Translations under genes and position numbers: made by a program
Source: Bin80 sp965116685
Lineage (GTDB): Bacteria > Bacteroidota > Rhodothermia > Rhodothermales > Bin80
DNA: 64,000 nucleotides
Direction: 5' to 3'
Assembly (NCBI GenBank): GCA_965116685.1
Contig: OZ220707.1
Span: 2,914,001-2,978,000 of the forward strand
Notes under the pieces: generated by a model
What the model saw: only the letters and a program-made list of their open reading frames with translations
What the model was told of the DNA's origin: nothing
The model's database searches: none
Part shown: positions 24,293-34,406 of the stretch, piece by piece
How positions within the stretch are numbered: position 1 is the first letter of the stretch
Layout: every line of letters begins with the position of its first letter

Positions 24293-25345
24293 ATGAATCG
24301 GCGCGAATTTACGCAGCGTACTTCTTCGGCTGCCTTACTAACATTTTTCCCTGCGAGCATTATCAGTAAACGGCCTGAGCCGGATGAACTGATCGGTCAT
24401 GGAGATTACCGTTATCGGGTACACCGAACCTGGGGAAACCTGGATCCTGATGTTACCCCGATCAATAATTGCCACGAGATGGTACAGGATCAGGCCGGGC
24501 GGCTGATCATGATTGGGGATGAGACGCGCAATAACATACTGATCTATGATACCTCGGGCAATCTACTTGATACATGGGGCAGTGACTATCCTTATGGGCA
24601 TGGGTTAACCATTTGGGAGGCAGGTGGAGAAGAATTTTTGTTCGTTTGCGACAACGGTTTTGATGGGAACCCGCAGGTAGTGAAGACGACCTTGACGGGA
24701 GAGGTTGTCATGAGGTTACCACATCCTAAAGCGGTTGGAGCATATGAAGAATCCGATGCTTACCATCCCACAGAAACTGCGGTCGCTCCGAATGGCGATA
24801 TCTATGTAGCCGACGGGTACGGATCACAGTGGATTCTCCAGTTCAATTCCAGAGGAGAATATATTCGCAAGTTTGGAGGTAGAGGGGACGAGGATCACCA
24901 GTTTCAAACAGCTCATGGTGTATGTGTAGATCTGCGCAATCCAGAGATGCCATCGTTGGTGTGTACCAGTCGAGGGCATAATGCTTTCAAGAGGTTCTCG
25001 TTGCGAGGAGAATATCTCTCGATGATTTTTTTGCCGGGTGCCTACGTATGCCGTGCGGTCATTCACCAGGAGATGATGTATTCAGGTGTATGCTGGTCAA
25101 GGCTTCGCTATCTGAATCAGACACCTGATTCCGGTTTTGTCACAATCCTGGACAAACATGATCGTGTCGTGTCAAATCCAGGGGGTACGCCACCGGTCTA
25201 TGAAAATGGCCAGTTGCAACTTATGCTGCAGGAAGAGCCGGTCTTCAATCATTGTCACGATGTTTGTGTAGACAAGGATGAAAACCTATATGTCTGTCAG
25301 TGGAACGCCGGAAAAACCTATCCCATCAAGTTGCAACGGGTTTAG
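24293..25345 (+). CDS. Tat-exported NHL-type beta-propeller protein
   Basis: A 350-residue protein with a twin-arginine signal (MNRREFTQRTSSAALLTFF). The mature part is a six-bladed-propeller-like repeat protein: repeated D-x-x-G-x-(I/L)-Y-V-A-D and G-x-x-(I/L)-x-x-(F/W)-G units such as APNGDIYVADGYGSQWILQF and RGEYIRKFGGRGDED. Similar proteins are annotated as NHL-repeat or peptidylglycine-lyase-like. Several His and Cys residues (HCHDVCVD near 322) could bind metal, which would fit folded export by Tat. The substrate is not inferable. Confidence 0.65.
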   Translation: MNRREFTQRTSSAALLTFFPASIISKRPEPDELIGHGDYRYRVHRTWGNLDPDVTPINNCHEMVQDQAGRLIMIGDETRNNILIYDTSGNLLDTWGSDYPYGHGLTIWEAGGEEFLFVCDNGFDGNPQVVKTTLTGEVVMRLPHPKAVGAYEESDAYHPTETAVAPNGDIYVADGYGSQWILQFNSRGEYIRKFGGRGDEDHQFQTAHGVCVDLRNPEMPSLVCTSRGHNAFKRFSLRGEYLSMIFLPGAYVCRAVIHQEMMYSGVCWSRLRYLNQTPDSGFVTILDKHDRVVSNPGGTPPVYENGQLQLMLQEEPVFNHCHDVCVDKDENLYVCQWNAGKTYPIKLQRV

Positions 25346-25374
25346 TTCATCCTTGCCGTGCGAAGCCCACCCAT

Positions 25375-27039
25375 TCATGGTTGCTTCAAATGGTTGCAGG
25401 GATGGTGCGATCCGGATGCTGAGTCGTCTTGGTCGAAGCCTTTTTTGAATGCCACTTTTCGATTGCGCGGACTGTTTGCCTCAAAGTGCATCACGGCCTC
25501 AGTATTGGCATCGACGAAAAATCGGATTACGGGCATGAACCACGAATCGCTGGTAAAGACATTTTCAAGAGCATTCGTCAACTCAAATTCTTTGCCGCGC
25601 GGCCCGGTTGCAGTCAGTTTGCCATTCTCAATACGCATCCAGTAGGACACCCCCAGTTCCGTGCTGTTGTAGCATCCTTCAAATGGAGTCAAATCGGTTT
25701 CTTTCGGTAATGGGGACCGCTCGGCTTCAAGCTCCGTTGTAGAGGCATGCGTGATCTGCCCCAGTGAGTCGCGAGAGAAGGTGATGGTTAAACTGAGTGC
25801 CGGAATATATATATAGTCCGCCCCGATTGATTGGGCAGGCACGCTTGGAGTGGGAGGTAAATGGGCGAACAGTGATGATCCACTTGTGGTAAGTCGTAAA
25901 ACGTGCGCCTCACTAAAATCATAGATCCCCTCATAATCACTAGATCTTTCCCCAAGGCTCAGGGGGGTTGGAGGCATTTCAGGGGGGCTCATGAATGCTC
26001 CCAGATAGTGTTCCGCAACACGCTGTGCCATCGTAGGAGCGTTCAAGGAGGCATGGTTGCCAAGTACAATGACGGTAAACTCGTGATCGGGGATCCGCAG
26101 AATTGCCGTCCGAAAACCAGCCCACCCGCCTGAATGGGAGAGCGTATTCAATCCTCTGTAGGTCCCCCGAATCAGCCCGAAACCATAGGGCAGGACCGTG
26201 CCATCGCTGAGCTGCCCCTGCAAATTCATCATTGAATGCACAGCAGGTGTCCCCAAACTCTGGTCTTCAAAGTTTTGCACCCATTTGATCAAGTCCTCGG
26301 TGGTTGTATGCAGCGAGCTGGATCCAGTCGCCATAAGGCCATTACCGATGCGCTGAAATTTCCCGGGCTGTAGACTGTAGCTCGTTACGCGTCCAGACAC
26401 AATCTCTTCATGATCATCCTGGAAAAATGTGCGGGTCATTCCAAGTGGTTCGAATACCCGGTCTTCCATGAAAGACCGGAAGGATTGTCCGCTGATGCGT
26501 TCAATCACCATGGCAAGAAGAACATAGCCTGTATTCGAGTAGCTGTATCGTGTTCCGGGAACGAAATTCAATGTTTGCTGATGCGTCACAAAAAAGAGGA
26601 TTTCCTCCATGGAGATCACATCCTCCAGTTCACGTCCAGACAATCCAAGCATTCCCGGCCAGTCTCTGACTCCACTGGTATGGTAGAGCAGGTTTTGGAT
26701 TGTAATCGTATGCCCAAAATCTGGTAACTCGGGCAGGTATGTCCGTAGATCTTCGTCCAGTGCGATCTTTCCTTCGTCAACCAGCATTGCGATTGCAAAT
26801 GCACAGAATTGCTTTGACACCGAGGCAATGTCGAAGACACTGGTGGATGAAATTGGGATCGCGTGTTCCAGGTTGGCCATGCCATATCCTTTATGATGGA
26901 TGACTTTCCCCCGGTACAGCACGGCTACCGCTGCTCCAGGGCTTTTGTCGGTATCCCAGGGGCGGAATATTTTATCCACCTGTGCATAGACTGGAGTATT
27001 TACTATCACGATCAGCCATATGAGGAGTCGGTAGGTCAT
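25375..27039 (-). CDS. Serine hydrolase, class C beta-lactamase fold
   Basis: A 554-residue secreted serine hydrolase (signal peptide about 1-19). Catalytic motifs of the beta-lactamase/PBP4-like family are SVSK (in FDIASVSKQFC), YSN (in YSYSNTGYVLL) and HSG (in LSHSGGWAG, replacing KTG). A C-terminal beta-rich domain of about 190 residues follows. Likely an esterase or D-amino-peptide hydrolase in the periplasm; resistance function is not implied. It overlaps the neighbouring paralogue by 4 bp, so the two are one operon. It converges with the propeller gene at 25345. Confidence 0.8.
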   Translation of the reverse strand: MTYRLLIWLIVIVNTPVYAQVDKIFRPWDTDKSPGAAVAVLYRGKVIHHKGYGMANLEHAIPISSTSVFDIASVSKQFCAFAIAMLVDEGKIALDEDLRTYLPELPDFGHTITIQNLLYHTSGVRDWPGMLGLSGRELEDVISMEEILFFVTHQQTLNFVPGTRYSYSNTGYVLLAMVIERISGQSFRSFMEDRVFEPLGMTRTFFQDDHEEIVSGRVTSYSLQPGKFQRIGNGLMATGSSSLHTTTEDLIKWVQNFEDQSLGTPAVHSMMNLQGQLSDGTVLPYGFGLIRGTYRGLNTLSHSGGWAGFRTAILRIPDHEFTVIVLGNHASLNAPTMAQRVAEHYLGAFMSPPEMPPTPLSLGERSSDYEGIYDFSEAHVLRLTTSGSSLFAHLPPTPSVPAQSIGADYIYIPALSLTITFSRDSLGQITHASTTELEAERSPLPKETDLTPFEGCYNSTELGVSYWMRIENGKLTATGPRGKEFELTNALENVFTSDSWFMPVIRFFVDANTEAVMHFEANSPRNRKVAFKKGFDQDDSASGSHHPCNHLKQP

Positions 27040-28358
27040 TGATCCATTTTCTCAAACCAGACATCCTGGGCGCGTCCAGAACTGACATGAACCCCAGTCA
27101 ATCGATCATTTTCCCGTTTGAACTGGAAAGAACTCAGGTACCATGTGTCGCTGGAAAAGGAGTCCTTTCCTGTCCGGGACAGCGTGGCTAGCTCGCCTCG
27201 TCGGGAGTGTACACGTAGAGTATCAGACTCAAGGGAAATGTAGATCGTGCTACCGAGTTCACGGCTATGATACGTACCCTTGTATGCGTTCAGGCTTTTT
27301 TCCTCAATAAAGAAAGCAGCAATCCTAAGCGCCATATTTGATGGATTGAATTCCTCCAGGTTGCCAAGCACGACGATGCCAAGGTCGTGGTGGGGAAAAC
27401 GTCCTGCCCAGGCGCGGAACCCCCGATGAGAGCCACTGTGTCCAATAGATTGTGTCCCTCTAAATCGTCCATAACGGAGACCAAATGCATACGTAAGCGT
27501 GTCTCCATTGGAGAGGATCCCACGAGAATGTGTCAGATCTCGTGTCTGGGCCCCACCGGCATCGCCCCGCTTCAGTGCGGTGAGCCATCGGCCTAGGTCC
27601 AGTGCCGTTGTATAGAGCCCACTGGCTCCGACACTGGAATAATTCACACGTTGAGCTTTATACCCACCGGGTGCAGTGATGTAGCCGGATGCAACATTTT
27701 CAATCACCTGTCCACGTTCTGATCGGAACTGGGAATCGGTCATTCCAAGTGGCAGGAATAAGTTGTCATGCGTCCATTCACTGAATGACTGTCCACTCAC
27801 GCGTTCAATAATTTCTGCCATCAATGTATAGCCGGAGTTGTTATACAGGTACTGCTCCCCGGGATTAAAATTCAGATCATTTTGGCGATAAAGCAGGCGC
27901 AAAATGTCGTCTTTGGTAATCACATCATCCATCCGGTATCCAGCCAGTGCCAGAAGGCTGAACTCGTCACGCAGTCCGCTGGTGTGATGGACTAAATGCC
28001 GCACGGTAATCGGAGCTGTGAAGGACGCCAGTTCCGGTACATAGTCTGTGACTGGATTATCAAGTGATATTTTAGCCTGGGTAGCAAGGAGCGCAATTCC
28101 ATAGGCCGTGAATTGCTTTGATACACTTGCAACCATGAAGACGGTATTGGGTGTGATCGGGATATTATGTTCCAGGTCGGCTACACCGTATCCCTTGGCA
28201 AAATGGACGCTGTCGCCGCGCATGATTACAATTGCAGCACCAGGAGTATCCGGCCGATCCATAGAAGAAAAGAGGGAATCCATGTGAGTCTCCAACGACT
28301 GACCGAATGTAGGCCAGGCGAAAGCAAGCAGGCATGGAATTAAAATCTTGCGTAGCAT
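27036..28358 (-). CDS. Serine hydrolase, class C beta-lactamase fold, paralogue
   Basis: A 440-residue paralogue of the gene downstream. Signal peptide about 1-19; catalytic SVSK (FMVASVSKQFT), YNN (YLYNNSGYTLM) and HSG (IGHSGSHRG). The C-terminal domain is shorter (about 100 residues). Sequence around the active site is close to its neighbour, indicating tandem duplication with divergence of the tail. Expected periplasmic; substrate unknown. Confidence 0.8.
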   Translation of the reverse strand: MLRKILIPCLLAFAWPTFGQSLETHMDSLFSSMDRPDTPGAAIVIMRGDSVHFAKGYGVADLEHNIPITPNTVFMVASVSKQFTAYGIALLATQAKISLDNPVTDYVPELASFTAPITVRHLVHHTSGLRDEFSLLALAGYRMDDVITKDDILRLLYRQNDLNFNPGEQYLYNNSGYTLMAEIIERVSGQSFSEWTHDNLFLPLGMTDSQFRSERGQVIENVASGYITAPGGYKAQRVNYSSVGASGLYTTALDLGRWLTALKRGDAGGAQTRDLTHSRGILSNGDTLTYAFGLRYGRFRGTQSIGHSGSHRGFRAWAGRFPHHDLGIVVLGNLEEFNPSNMALRIAAFFIEEKSLNAYKGTYHSRELGSTIYISLESDTLRVHSRRGELATLSRTGKDSFSSDTWYLSSFQFKRENDRLTGVHVSSGRAQDVWFEKMDQ

Positions 28359-28681
28359 GGGGAATGCAAAAACGTAATTTAAGGGAATGTCAAGGAAGCT
28401 TTAAAATTAGCACTAGAGGTCAGTCGCCTGGTAATGATACGGTTACAGCGTAATAGTGACCTTACCGGTCCACTTCGGGACTCTTACATAAGCACAGAAA
28501 ATATATCTTTTGAGCAGTCCAAGGTTCTTCTCACCATGATCTGTCCGCAGAGCATTGTATCGCTGCTCCACGAGTTATTTGGAGATACAATTGAATCAAT
28601 GACTTACATCACACAGAAATTTTTAGGCAAGCAATTCATAGACAAAATACTGATAGCGTAGAAATGCATCAACTGAAATGA
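28359..28681. other. Spacer with no convincing gene
   Basis: 323 bp between the serine hydrolase operon and a decayed methyltransferase. A 75-codon plus-strand frame (28434-28661) is present but has no recognisable features and may be an eroded remnant of the same accessory block. Confidence 0.4.
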
Positions 28682-29366
28682 ATTTCCTCAACTACTGACG
28701 GCAAGGCACTGGATCAGTACTTCACCAAGCCTGAGATAGTGCAACACTGCCTAGCCAAATTAGGGATCTGTCAGGTACGACTTGGTCATTGAGTCCTTTG
28801 CAGGCAATGGCGTTTTCTTGGAGGCCCTTCAGCATTCAAACAAGATCGGCATTGGCATTGCACCCCAACACAAGGATGTGATGAAGGCTGATCGGCTTCA
28901 ATATAGAATTGACCAAACAGCCAAATATGTATTGGTAGTGGAGAATCCGCCATACGGGCAGTACCATAAGTTGTCATCTGCCTTCATACTGCCAAATGTA
29001 TACCGAAAGCACACACGTCAGCGGATAATTCCAAGAAACTGGCGGATTGTCTCTATGACGGAACTCGGGTGCGATTACTTCACGCTTGAGGGTCAAGGCT
29101 ACCACGTTCCAACCAGTTTCTTTGTGCTGGATAGATCGCCAGGGGAGGATCTTAGGGTAAGGTTGCCGGCGAAAATGACAGGCATGCAAGCCTTTGATTT
29201 TACCACAAAAAAAGACTTTGATGTGTTTGTCTTCGGGGCATTGCCGAAACGGGTAATCACCGATCCGAAGCCGAACAATCGTGGCTATTTCATGAAAGCA
29301 AAAATACTCGTTCCTACATTGATGGGCAGGGAAATTCATGTGCCAGTGGCGGGGGCTACTGGTTAA
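28682..29366 (+). pseudogene. Decayed N6-adenine DNA methyltransferase
   Basis: Two frames together read like a solitary or restriction-associated adenine methyltransferase. The first (about 28691-28775) gives ALDQYFTKPEIVQHCLAKLG. After a one-base phase change near 28776 the second gives YDLVIESFAGNGVFLEAL (SAM-binding motif I) and ENPPYGQ (catalytic NPPY). Between NPPYGQYHKLSSAF and LPNVYRKHTRQR about 15 residues expected in such proteins appear to be missing, indicating an internal deletion. No intact start exists upstream. No restriction gene is adjacent. Confidence 0.65.
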
Positions 29367-29566
29367 CAAAATTCGAATTTTCCAAGCAATATCAAGCCCA
29401 CTACGGATTACCATGAAATCCTAATCGTGCCGGGTTTATATTGTGAAATCCGTAACTGGCGGACGAGTTGGTGATAGACCGGAGAAATATTTTTGATCTT
29501 CACCGCCCCTATGGTTACGTAAGCAAGTGTTATTATTTTAGGGATCATCATAGTCTAGCAAGTATC

Positions 29567-30475
29567 ATGAAACTTCAAAATTCAGCCCTTCGGGCTTTTA
29601 TCTATCTGGGTCTAATTGGGATGCCCCTCCTTCCAACCTCGGCGGCGGCGCAAGAGCCACTCAGGATTATTGCCTTTGGAGGGCATCCAGATGACTGCGA
29701 GGTACGCGCTGCCGGGGTTGCCTCTATGTGGGCGGCGATGGGGCATAAAGTCAAATTTGTCTCTGTTACCAATGGAGATATCGGTCATTATGCAATGGCG
29801 GGTGGCCCGCTAGCTCTTACAAGAAAGGCTGAAATCGAAGATTGCCAGGAAATATTGGGAATCAAAGAGTCTATCATGCTGGACAACCATGACGGAGAAC
29901 TCATGCCTACGCTGGAGAACCGTAAGACTATTGCCCGGCTGATTCGGGACTGGCAGGCGGATATTGTTTTAGGTCCGCGTTCGAATGACTATCATCCAGA
30001 TCATCGGTACACAGCGATACTGGTACAGGATGCTGCGTTCATGGTGACCGTTCCTTTTTTCACACCGACGGTCCCGCGCGTGGAGAAAAATCCGGTCTTT
30101 CTGTATTACTATGATCATTTCCAACGGCCTTATCCTTTTGAACCGGATATCGCAGTAGATATTGGTCCGGTCGGAGATCAGAAATATGGTTGTATGGCTG
30201 CGCTAAGAAGTCAATTCTCCGACTGGAATGCGTGGCTTGCGGGGTATCATGATGAGGTTCCTGAAGAGGAAGAGGCCCGTAAGGCTTGGATTCGCGAACG
30301 CTTTCAGGCTCGGGATGCGCATGTAGCGGATACCTACAGAGATTTACTCATACAGTATTATGGAGAAGAGCGCGGGAATGCAATAGAATTTGCAGAAGCA
30401 TTCGAGATCTCGGAATATGGGAGTCAGCCGACACCGGAGCAGCTTAGAGCACTGTTTCCGTTTTTTGATGAGTAG
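29567..30475 (+). CDS. Secreted PIG-L family deacetylase
   Basis: A 302-residue zinc deacetylase of the PIG-L/LmbE family. The start is placed at the ATG giving MKLQNSALRA because this yields a clean signal peptide ending SAAAQ; the open frame extends upstream to 29468. Metal and catalytic residues are visible in FGGHPDDCE (H40, D42, D43) and SNDYHPDHR. Members remove N-acetyl groups from sugars or other amides; a periplasmic location suggests a nutrient-processing role. It is the first gene of a plus-strand set with an SDR, a broken nitrilase and an M20 amidohydrolase. Confidence 0.8.
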   Translation: MKLQNSALRAFIYLGLIGMPLLPTSAAAQEPLRIIAFGGHPDDCEVRAAGVASMWAAMGHKVKFVSVTNGDIGHYAMAGGPLALTRKAEIEDCQEILGIKESIMLDNHDGELMPTLENRKTIARLIRDWQADIVLGPRSNDYHPDHRYTAILVQDAAFMVTVPFFTPTVPRVEKNPVFLYYYDHFQRPYPFEPDIAVDIGPVGDQKYGCMAALRSQFSDWNAWLAGYHDEVPEEEEARKAWIRERFQARDAHVADTYRDLLIQYYGEERGNAIEFAEAFEISEYGSQPTPEQLRALFPFFDE

Positions 30476-30583
30476 CAGCAGTCAGCAACGCTTATTGAAC
30501 GAGTGCAGGGAATGGATCAACCCGCTTTACGATCATGACAGGTGGTTCCATGTTCAGGCTAAAATGTCGAAATTAGTTTGATA

Positions 30584-31363
30584 ATGCAGTTACAAGAAAA
30601 GACATTCATCATCACAGGGTCTGCGGGTGGCATCGGACGAGCAATTGCCCACGCCTGTATTCAAGAGGGGGCACAGGTCCTCCTGGTGGATCGGAATGAA
30701 GCCGGATTGCATGAAACACAGAGAATTGTGGGGCAGCGCAGCAAGGTGCATGTTGACGATTTGCTGGATCCAGAATCCGCGCCCCGCATTGTTAAATCTG
30801 TAATTGATCATTATGGAGCATTACATGGGATTGTAAATAATGCTGCACTCCTGACAAGGTCAACGATTGAAACGACAACACCTGAGCTTTTTGATAGGGT
30901 ATTGAACGTTAATGCAAAGGCACCACTCTTGCTTATCAAGGCAGGGTTGGAGTATTTGGCTAAGAATAAGGGGAGTGTCGTAAATATCGGATCCATCAAT
31001 GCACACTGTGGAGAGCAACCACTGCTTGCTTACAGCATGTCCAAGGGTGCATTGATGACGATGACACGCAATCTTGGAGATAGTCTCCATGTACAATGTG
31101 GCGTGCGGGTGAACCAGATTAATCCGGGGTGGGTATTGACCGAGAACGAATACCAGATCAAGATGGGTGATGGATTACCCGAGGATTGGCCGAGTCGTTT
31201 ACCGCATGATTTGGCTCCATCTGGAGGGCTCATTACACCTGGGACGATTGCTGCCGCCGCTGTTTTCTGGCTCAGTGATCGTTCCCGCCCCATCAGCGGC
31301 TCCGTGATAGATATGGAACAATATCCAGTCATCGGGCGATACCCGGTCAAGGAGGTAACATAA
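30584..31363 (+). CDS. Short-chain dehydrogenase/reductase
   Basis: A 259-residue classical SDR. The cofactor-binding TGSAGGIG is at 11-18, NNA at 85-87, catalytic Ser 137 with Y150-x-x-x-K154 (YSMSKGAL), and the INPGWV segment follows. The D35 region (LLVDRNEAG) suggests NAD preference. The ATG at 30584 is preferred to the TTG two codons earlier. It lies 108 bp after the PIG-L gene in the same direction. The substrate is unknown, probably an alcohol or sugar in the same catabolic set. Confidence 0.8.
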   Translation: MQLQEKTFIITGSAGGIGRAIAHACIQEGAQVLLVDRNEAGLHETQRIVGQRSKVHVDDLLDPESAPRIVKSVIDHYGALHGIVNNAALLTRSTIETTTPELFDRVLNVNAKAPLLLIKAGLEYLAKNKGSVVNIGSINAHCGEQPLLAYSMSKGALMTMTRNLGDSLHVQCGVRVNQINPGWVLTENEYQIKMGDGLPEDWPSRLPHDLAPSGGLITPGTIAAAAVFWLSDRSRPISGSVIDMEQYPVIGRYPVKEVT

Positions 31364-32000
31364 AAAACTTTTGTTCCTCATACGTTTGTGATTACCTCTG
31401 CTCACTTTAGAGTACGGTTAGGGGGATTTTAAGATTGAGAAATTCTAGGTCTTGGTGACAAAGCATGGAGATCGGATCGGACTCATTGACACTTGGACTC
31501 GTCAGTGAAATTTTCAGCACAGAAGATGAGCTGGTATCATGTCTCAAAGTAGCGCGTAGTCAGGGGGCAGACTTGGTTGTCTTGCCCGAATTACCCCTGA
31601 ATGGATGGTCTCCAGCTACAAAAAAGGCAAGAGTAGAGGATTCAGAAGGTCCAGGAGGCCGCCGGGAAACCATCCAATGCAATGCCGCCCGAAGGGCAGG
31701 AGTTGCTGTATTGGGAGGAGTGATCCGGGTTATGAGTGATGGTCGCCGTGTTAACCTTGCACTGCTGATCAATGCACAAGGGACCATCGTGGGCTCATCA
31801 GCAAAACATGTTTTACCTGATGAAGAAGGATTCTGGGAATGTGACCACTATGAGCCCATTGAAGATCCCCCGCAGGTTATTGAGTTCATGGACGCGAAGG
31901 TAGGGATCCAGATTTGTTCGGATGCCAACCGGTCCACCGCAGCCCAGCTTCTTGCCGCACAAGGTGTACAGGTGATCCTGGCACCGCGTGCGAGCAGCAT

Positions 32001-34098
32001 CCCATATTATTCATCACAAATTTTCCCAAGGCTCCAAAGTGCGTCTTTGGTTGTGAGGAGTCAGGATTTTTTGTATAAGATGGAATCTGCGAGTTGGCCT
32101 TCACGATTGGGGCGCCCCCCGAGACCATTCTCGCATATTTTCCGGGTTGATTGAGGTAGATTTCCGGTCAATCCATTCCTCATGTGCAGTCCAGTCCTAC
32201 AGCGAGGTATGTTTCGCTCTACACTCGTTCCAAGAATCACCTCCGGGGAGGGTTTTCGCTTCGGAGTCCGGCCCGAAGCAGGCACGAATTCCGGGTGTAG
32301 CGGAAAGGCTCAGCTTCAATATTCCGGTATTGTGTACCATTGCAACTGCTGAAAGTGTTCCAGGAAACGCTTCCAGGCCTGTACGGCTGACTGGGCGATA
32401 TAAAAGGTTACATAGCGGCCATGACGTGCCATGGTTGCACCGACCTTCAGCACACACAGTCGGAAGCGGCGAATGTGCATGTGCGCCTCTTCCCGACCGG
32501 GGTCCGGGGAGTCCTGCGCATCCGTCTCCAAGGCGCCCCCCGTTGATTCGTCCAGCACAGCTCCAGGTAGATTCGTTTGACGCAGCCCCTCGGCGCATTG
32601 CGTTGGCGCCGGTGGAGTCTGTTCAGACGATGGCGTCTCATCCAACGGTGGAGGCGGACTATGCAAGTTGCATCGACTGATGTGAAGAAGCTGGTAGACC
32701 AGCATGTAAACCTGGAGGCGCACATCATTCTCCACGCCGACCTCCGCATCGGGATCCACTTCGTATGTACGCTCAATCGGTCTCTGACGGTAATGCGACT
32801 TGGGACGTGGAGAGGACGACAATGATGCGCTGCAGGCGATTTTCATCTCGCCCTGATGCATCTCCGCCTTTCCGCGTTGACTGTACATGGGAACCAACTT
32901 CTGACCTGGATACATCTCCGCATCAAGATTGGTCACCAAAAAATAGACCCTGTCATATAGCTCTCCCGGGCGCGACTTGATCACCAATACCACCCGACGA
33001 GTACATTCCCACGACTTCGCACTATACGTCAACTCAATGCAGGTCATATCCTCCAACGGGCGATCCTTCACGTACTTTGCGGCCATCTGTTCCAGTGTCT
33101 TGTTCTTGCGTAGACGCATGAGATAGCCAATATTTTCGGTCTCCAGTCGTGCACACAACGCACCACTATTGAAGCCGGCGTCCATACGGACAATGACCTG
33201 GTCGGCGACATGCTGGCGCACCGCATGGGCGATGGGAACGATGAAGTCCTCGCAATCGGTGACCTCGCGCTGAGTTCCCGGACGCAATTGCGCCCCGAGC
33301 ACATCCCCGGTCTCCCCGCACGAAGCAATCAGGGGAAGGAAGATGGTCCGCTTATAATGCCCATGATACTTGCTGCCAAGCTGGTTGCCGTGTGCATCCA
33401 CGGGCATCGCATCCACATCAATGACCACTTCATCGCGCCGCCGTCCACCGTTTTGGACCAGCATATGCTCCATCCCCACCTTCAGAAGCCCTGCCTTCAA
33501 GTGAACCAGATTCTGTACCATGCCCAGCAGACCCACCAAGCGGGACATGGTCGGCTGCGATGCCAACGTACGATCCGATCCGACTACCCCATCCCCGGCT
33601 CGTACTGGTGGACACACCAAAGGCCGCATCCCGACTGAGTGCATCCGTCCATAACGAACTCCAGCCCTGCATTAACTGAAGCAGCCACTGTGTATTCAAA
33701 CAAAGGATAGTGGGTACGATGTGGATCCCGAGGATCGTGCAGTCGATTGGTCAAAAAGCCCAGGATTCCGGTGCGGTCAATCACCGACCGCAACAAGAAT
33801 GTGCCTGCGTCCGAGGTCGTATGGTTGTGACTAGACGATTTGATCCGAATTGACTGGTTGAAGGGAAGCACAAAAAGAGGCTCAGAAGACGGGGACATGG
33901 GATCACCTTGAGGGTGAAACGAGTAGATAATTCTTAAACAGGTCAGTCGACTTGATTCAGAACGAAAACAGAGGTTTATTCGATCAAAATCCACGAAAAA
34001 CAGGGCTAATCGCCCAATGAATGGAACAAATATAGCAGGATAAGGCTCCCCAGATGCTTATCAATACGAAACTGCTAAATTGAGATGAATATTATGGG
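32001..34098 (-). mobile_element. IS1380-family insertion sequence inside nitrilase gene
   Basis: A 2,098-bp element. The left end reads CCCATATTATTCATCACAA and the reverse complement of the right end reads CCCATAATATTCATCTCAA. AGCAT is duplicated outside both ends (31996-32000 and 34099-34103), a perfect 5-bp target duplication. A near-identical copy begins at 63006. The transposase inside is not in one frame. Confidence 0.88.
32316..33994 (-). pseudogene. IS1380-family transposase with N-terminal frame changes
   Basis: The large C-terminal frame (32316 to about 33600) has the IS1380 core: DRTLASQPTMSRL, the DEVVIDVDAMPVDAHGNQ segment with the first acidic residues, MDAGFNSGAL, and an acidic residue in KAEMHQGEMKIA where the family normally has E-x-x-x-(K)-x. 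The N terminus is in other phases: LLRSVIDRTGILGFL...DPRDPHRTHY from 33994, then GWSSLWTDALSRDAAFGV. Two one-base phase shifts near 33.67 and 33.6 kb are needed to join them. This indicates a dead copy, sequencing error, or (less likely) programmed frameshifting. Confidence 0.65.
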
Positions 34099-34406
34099 AG
34101 CATGTCTTCGTGGAAACGATGGCGCCTTGCTTACAGAGCGATGGCACTCACCGGCTCTACGTGGGTGGTGTCCGTGGGTCGCCCCCGGCCGGAATTCGGT
34201 GTGGACATGGGAGGTCCTTCGTTGGTGGTTGATCCAATGGGGGAGGTTGTTTTGGAAACGACAGAACGTATTGAAACCATGGTACTGGATCGGCGTGCAG
34301 TTGAAGAGGCCCGCCAAGCGTATCCCGGTTATCTTGCATGGCCAGCCAAAACGTATGTGACTGGCTGGAAGAAAATTCTCAGCAATCAACAAAAATAATC
34401 AATCAC

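Larger units (their letters stand above)
31465..34398 (+). pseudogene. Nitrilase-superfamily amidohydrolase split by an IS1380-family element
   Basis: The N-terminal part is 31465-32000 and the C-terminal part 34104-34398. Removing 32001-34103 (element plus one copy of the duplicated AGCAT) rejoins them in frame as a 276-residue protein with no other damage. The catalytic triad is in the first part: E42 (LPELPLNGW), K114 (SAKHVLP) and C151 (GIQICSD). The second part supplies the conserved WKRWRLAYRAMALTG and the C-terminal strand. The gene was therefore intact until recently. The truncated frame reads 51 codons into the element before stopping and is unlikely to be active. Confidence 0.88.

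Noticed and set aside
25375..28358. Beta-lactam resistance genes
   Set aside because: The third motif is HSG and large extra C-terminal domains are present, as in esterase or peptidase members; no evidence for beta-lactam hydrolysis.
32197..32598. 133-codon frame inside the IS1380-family element, repeated at 63202-63603
   Set aside because: It is an alternate-frame shadow of the transposase, kept in both copies only because the copies are nearly identical.
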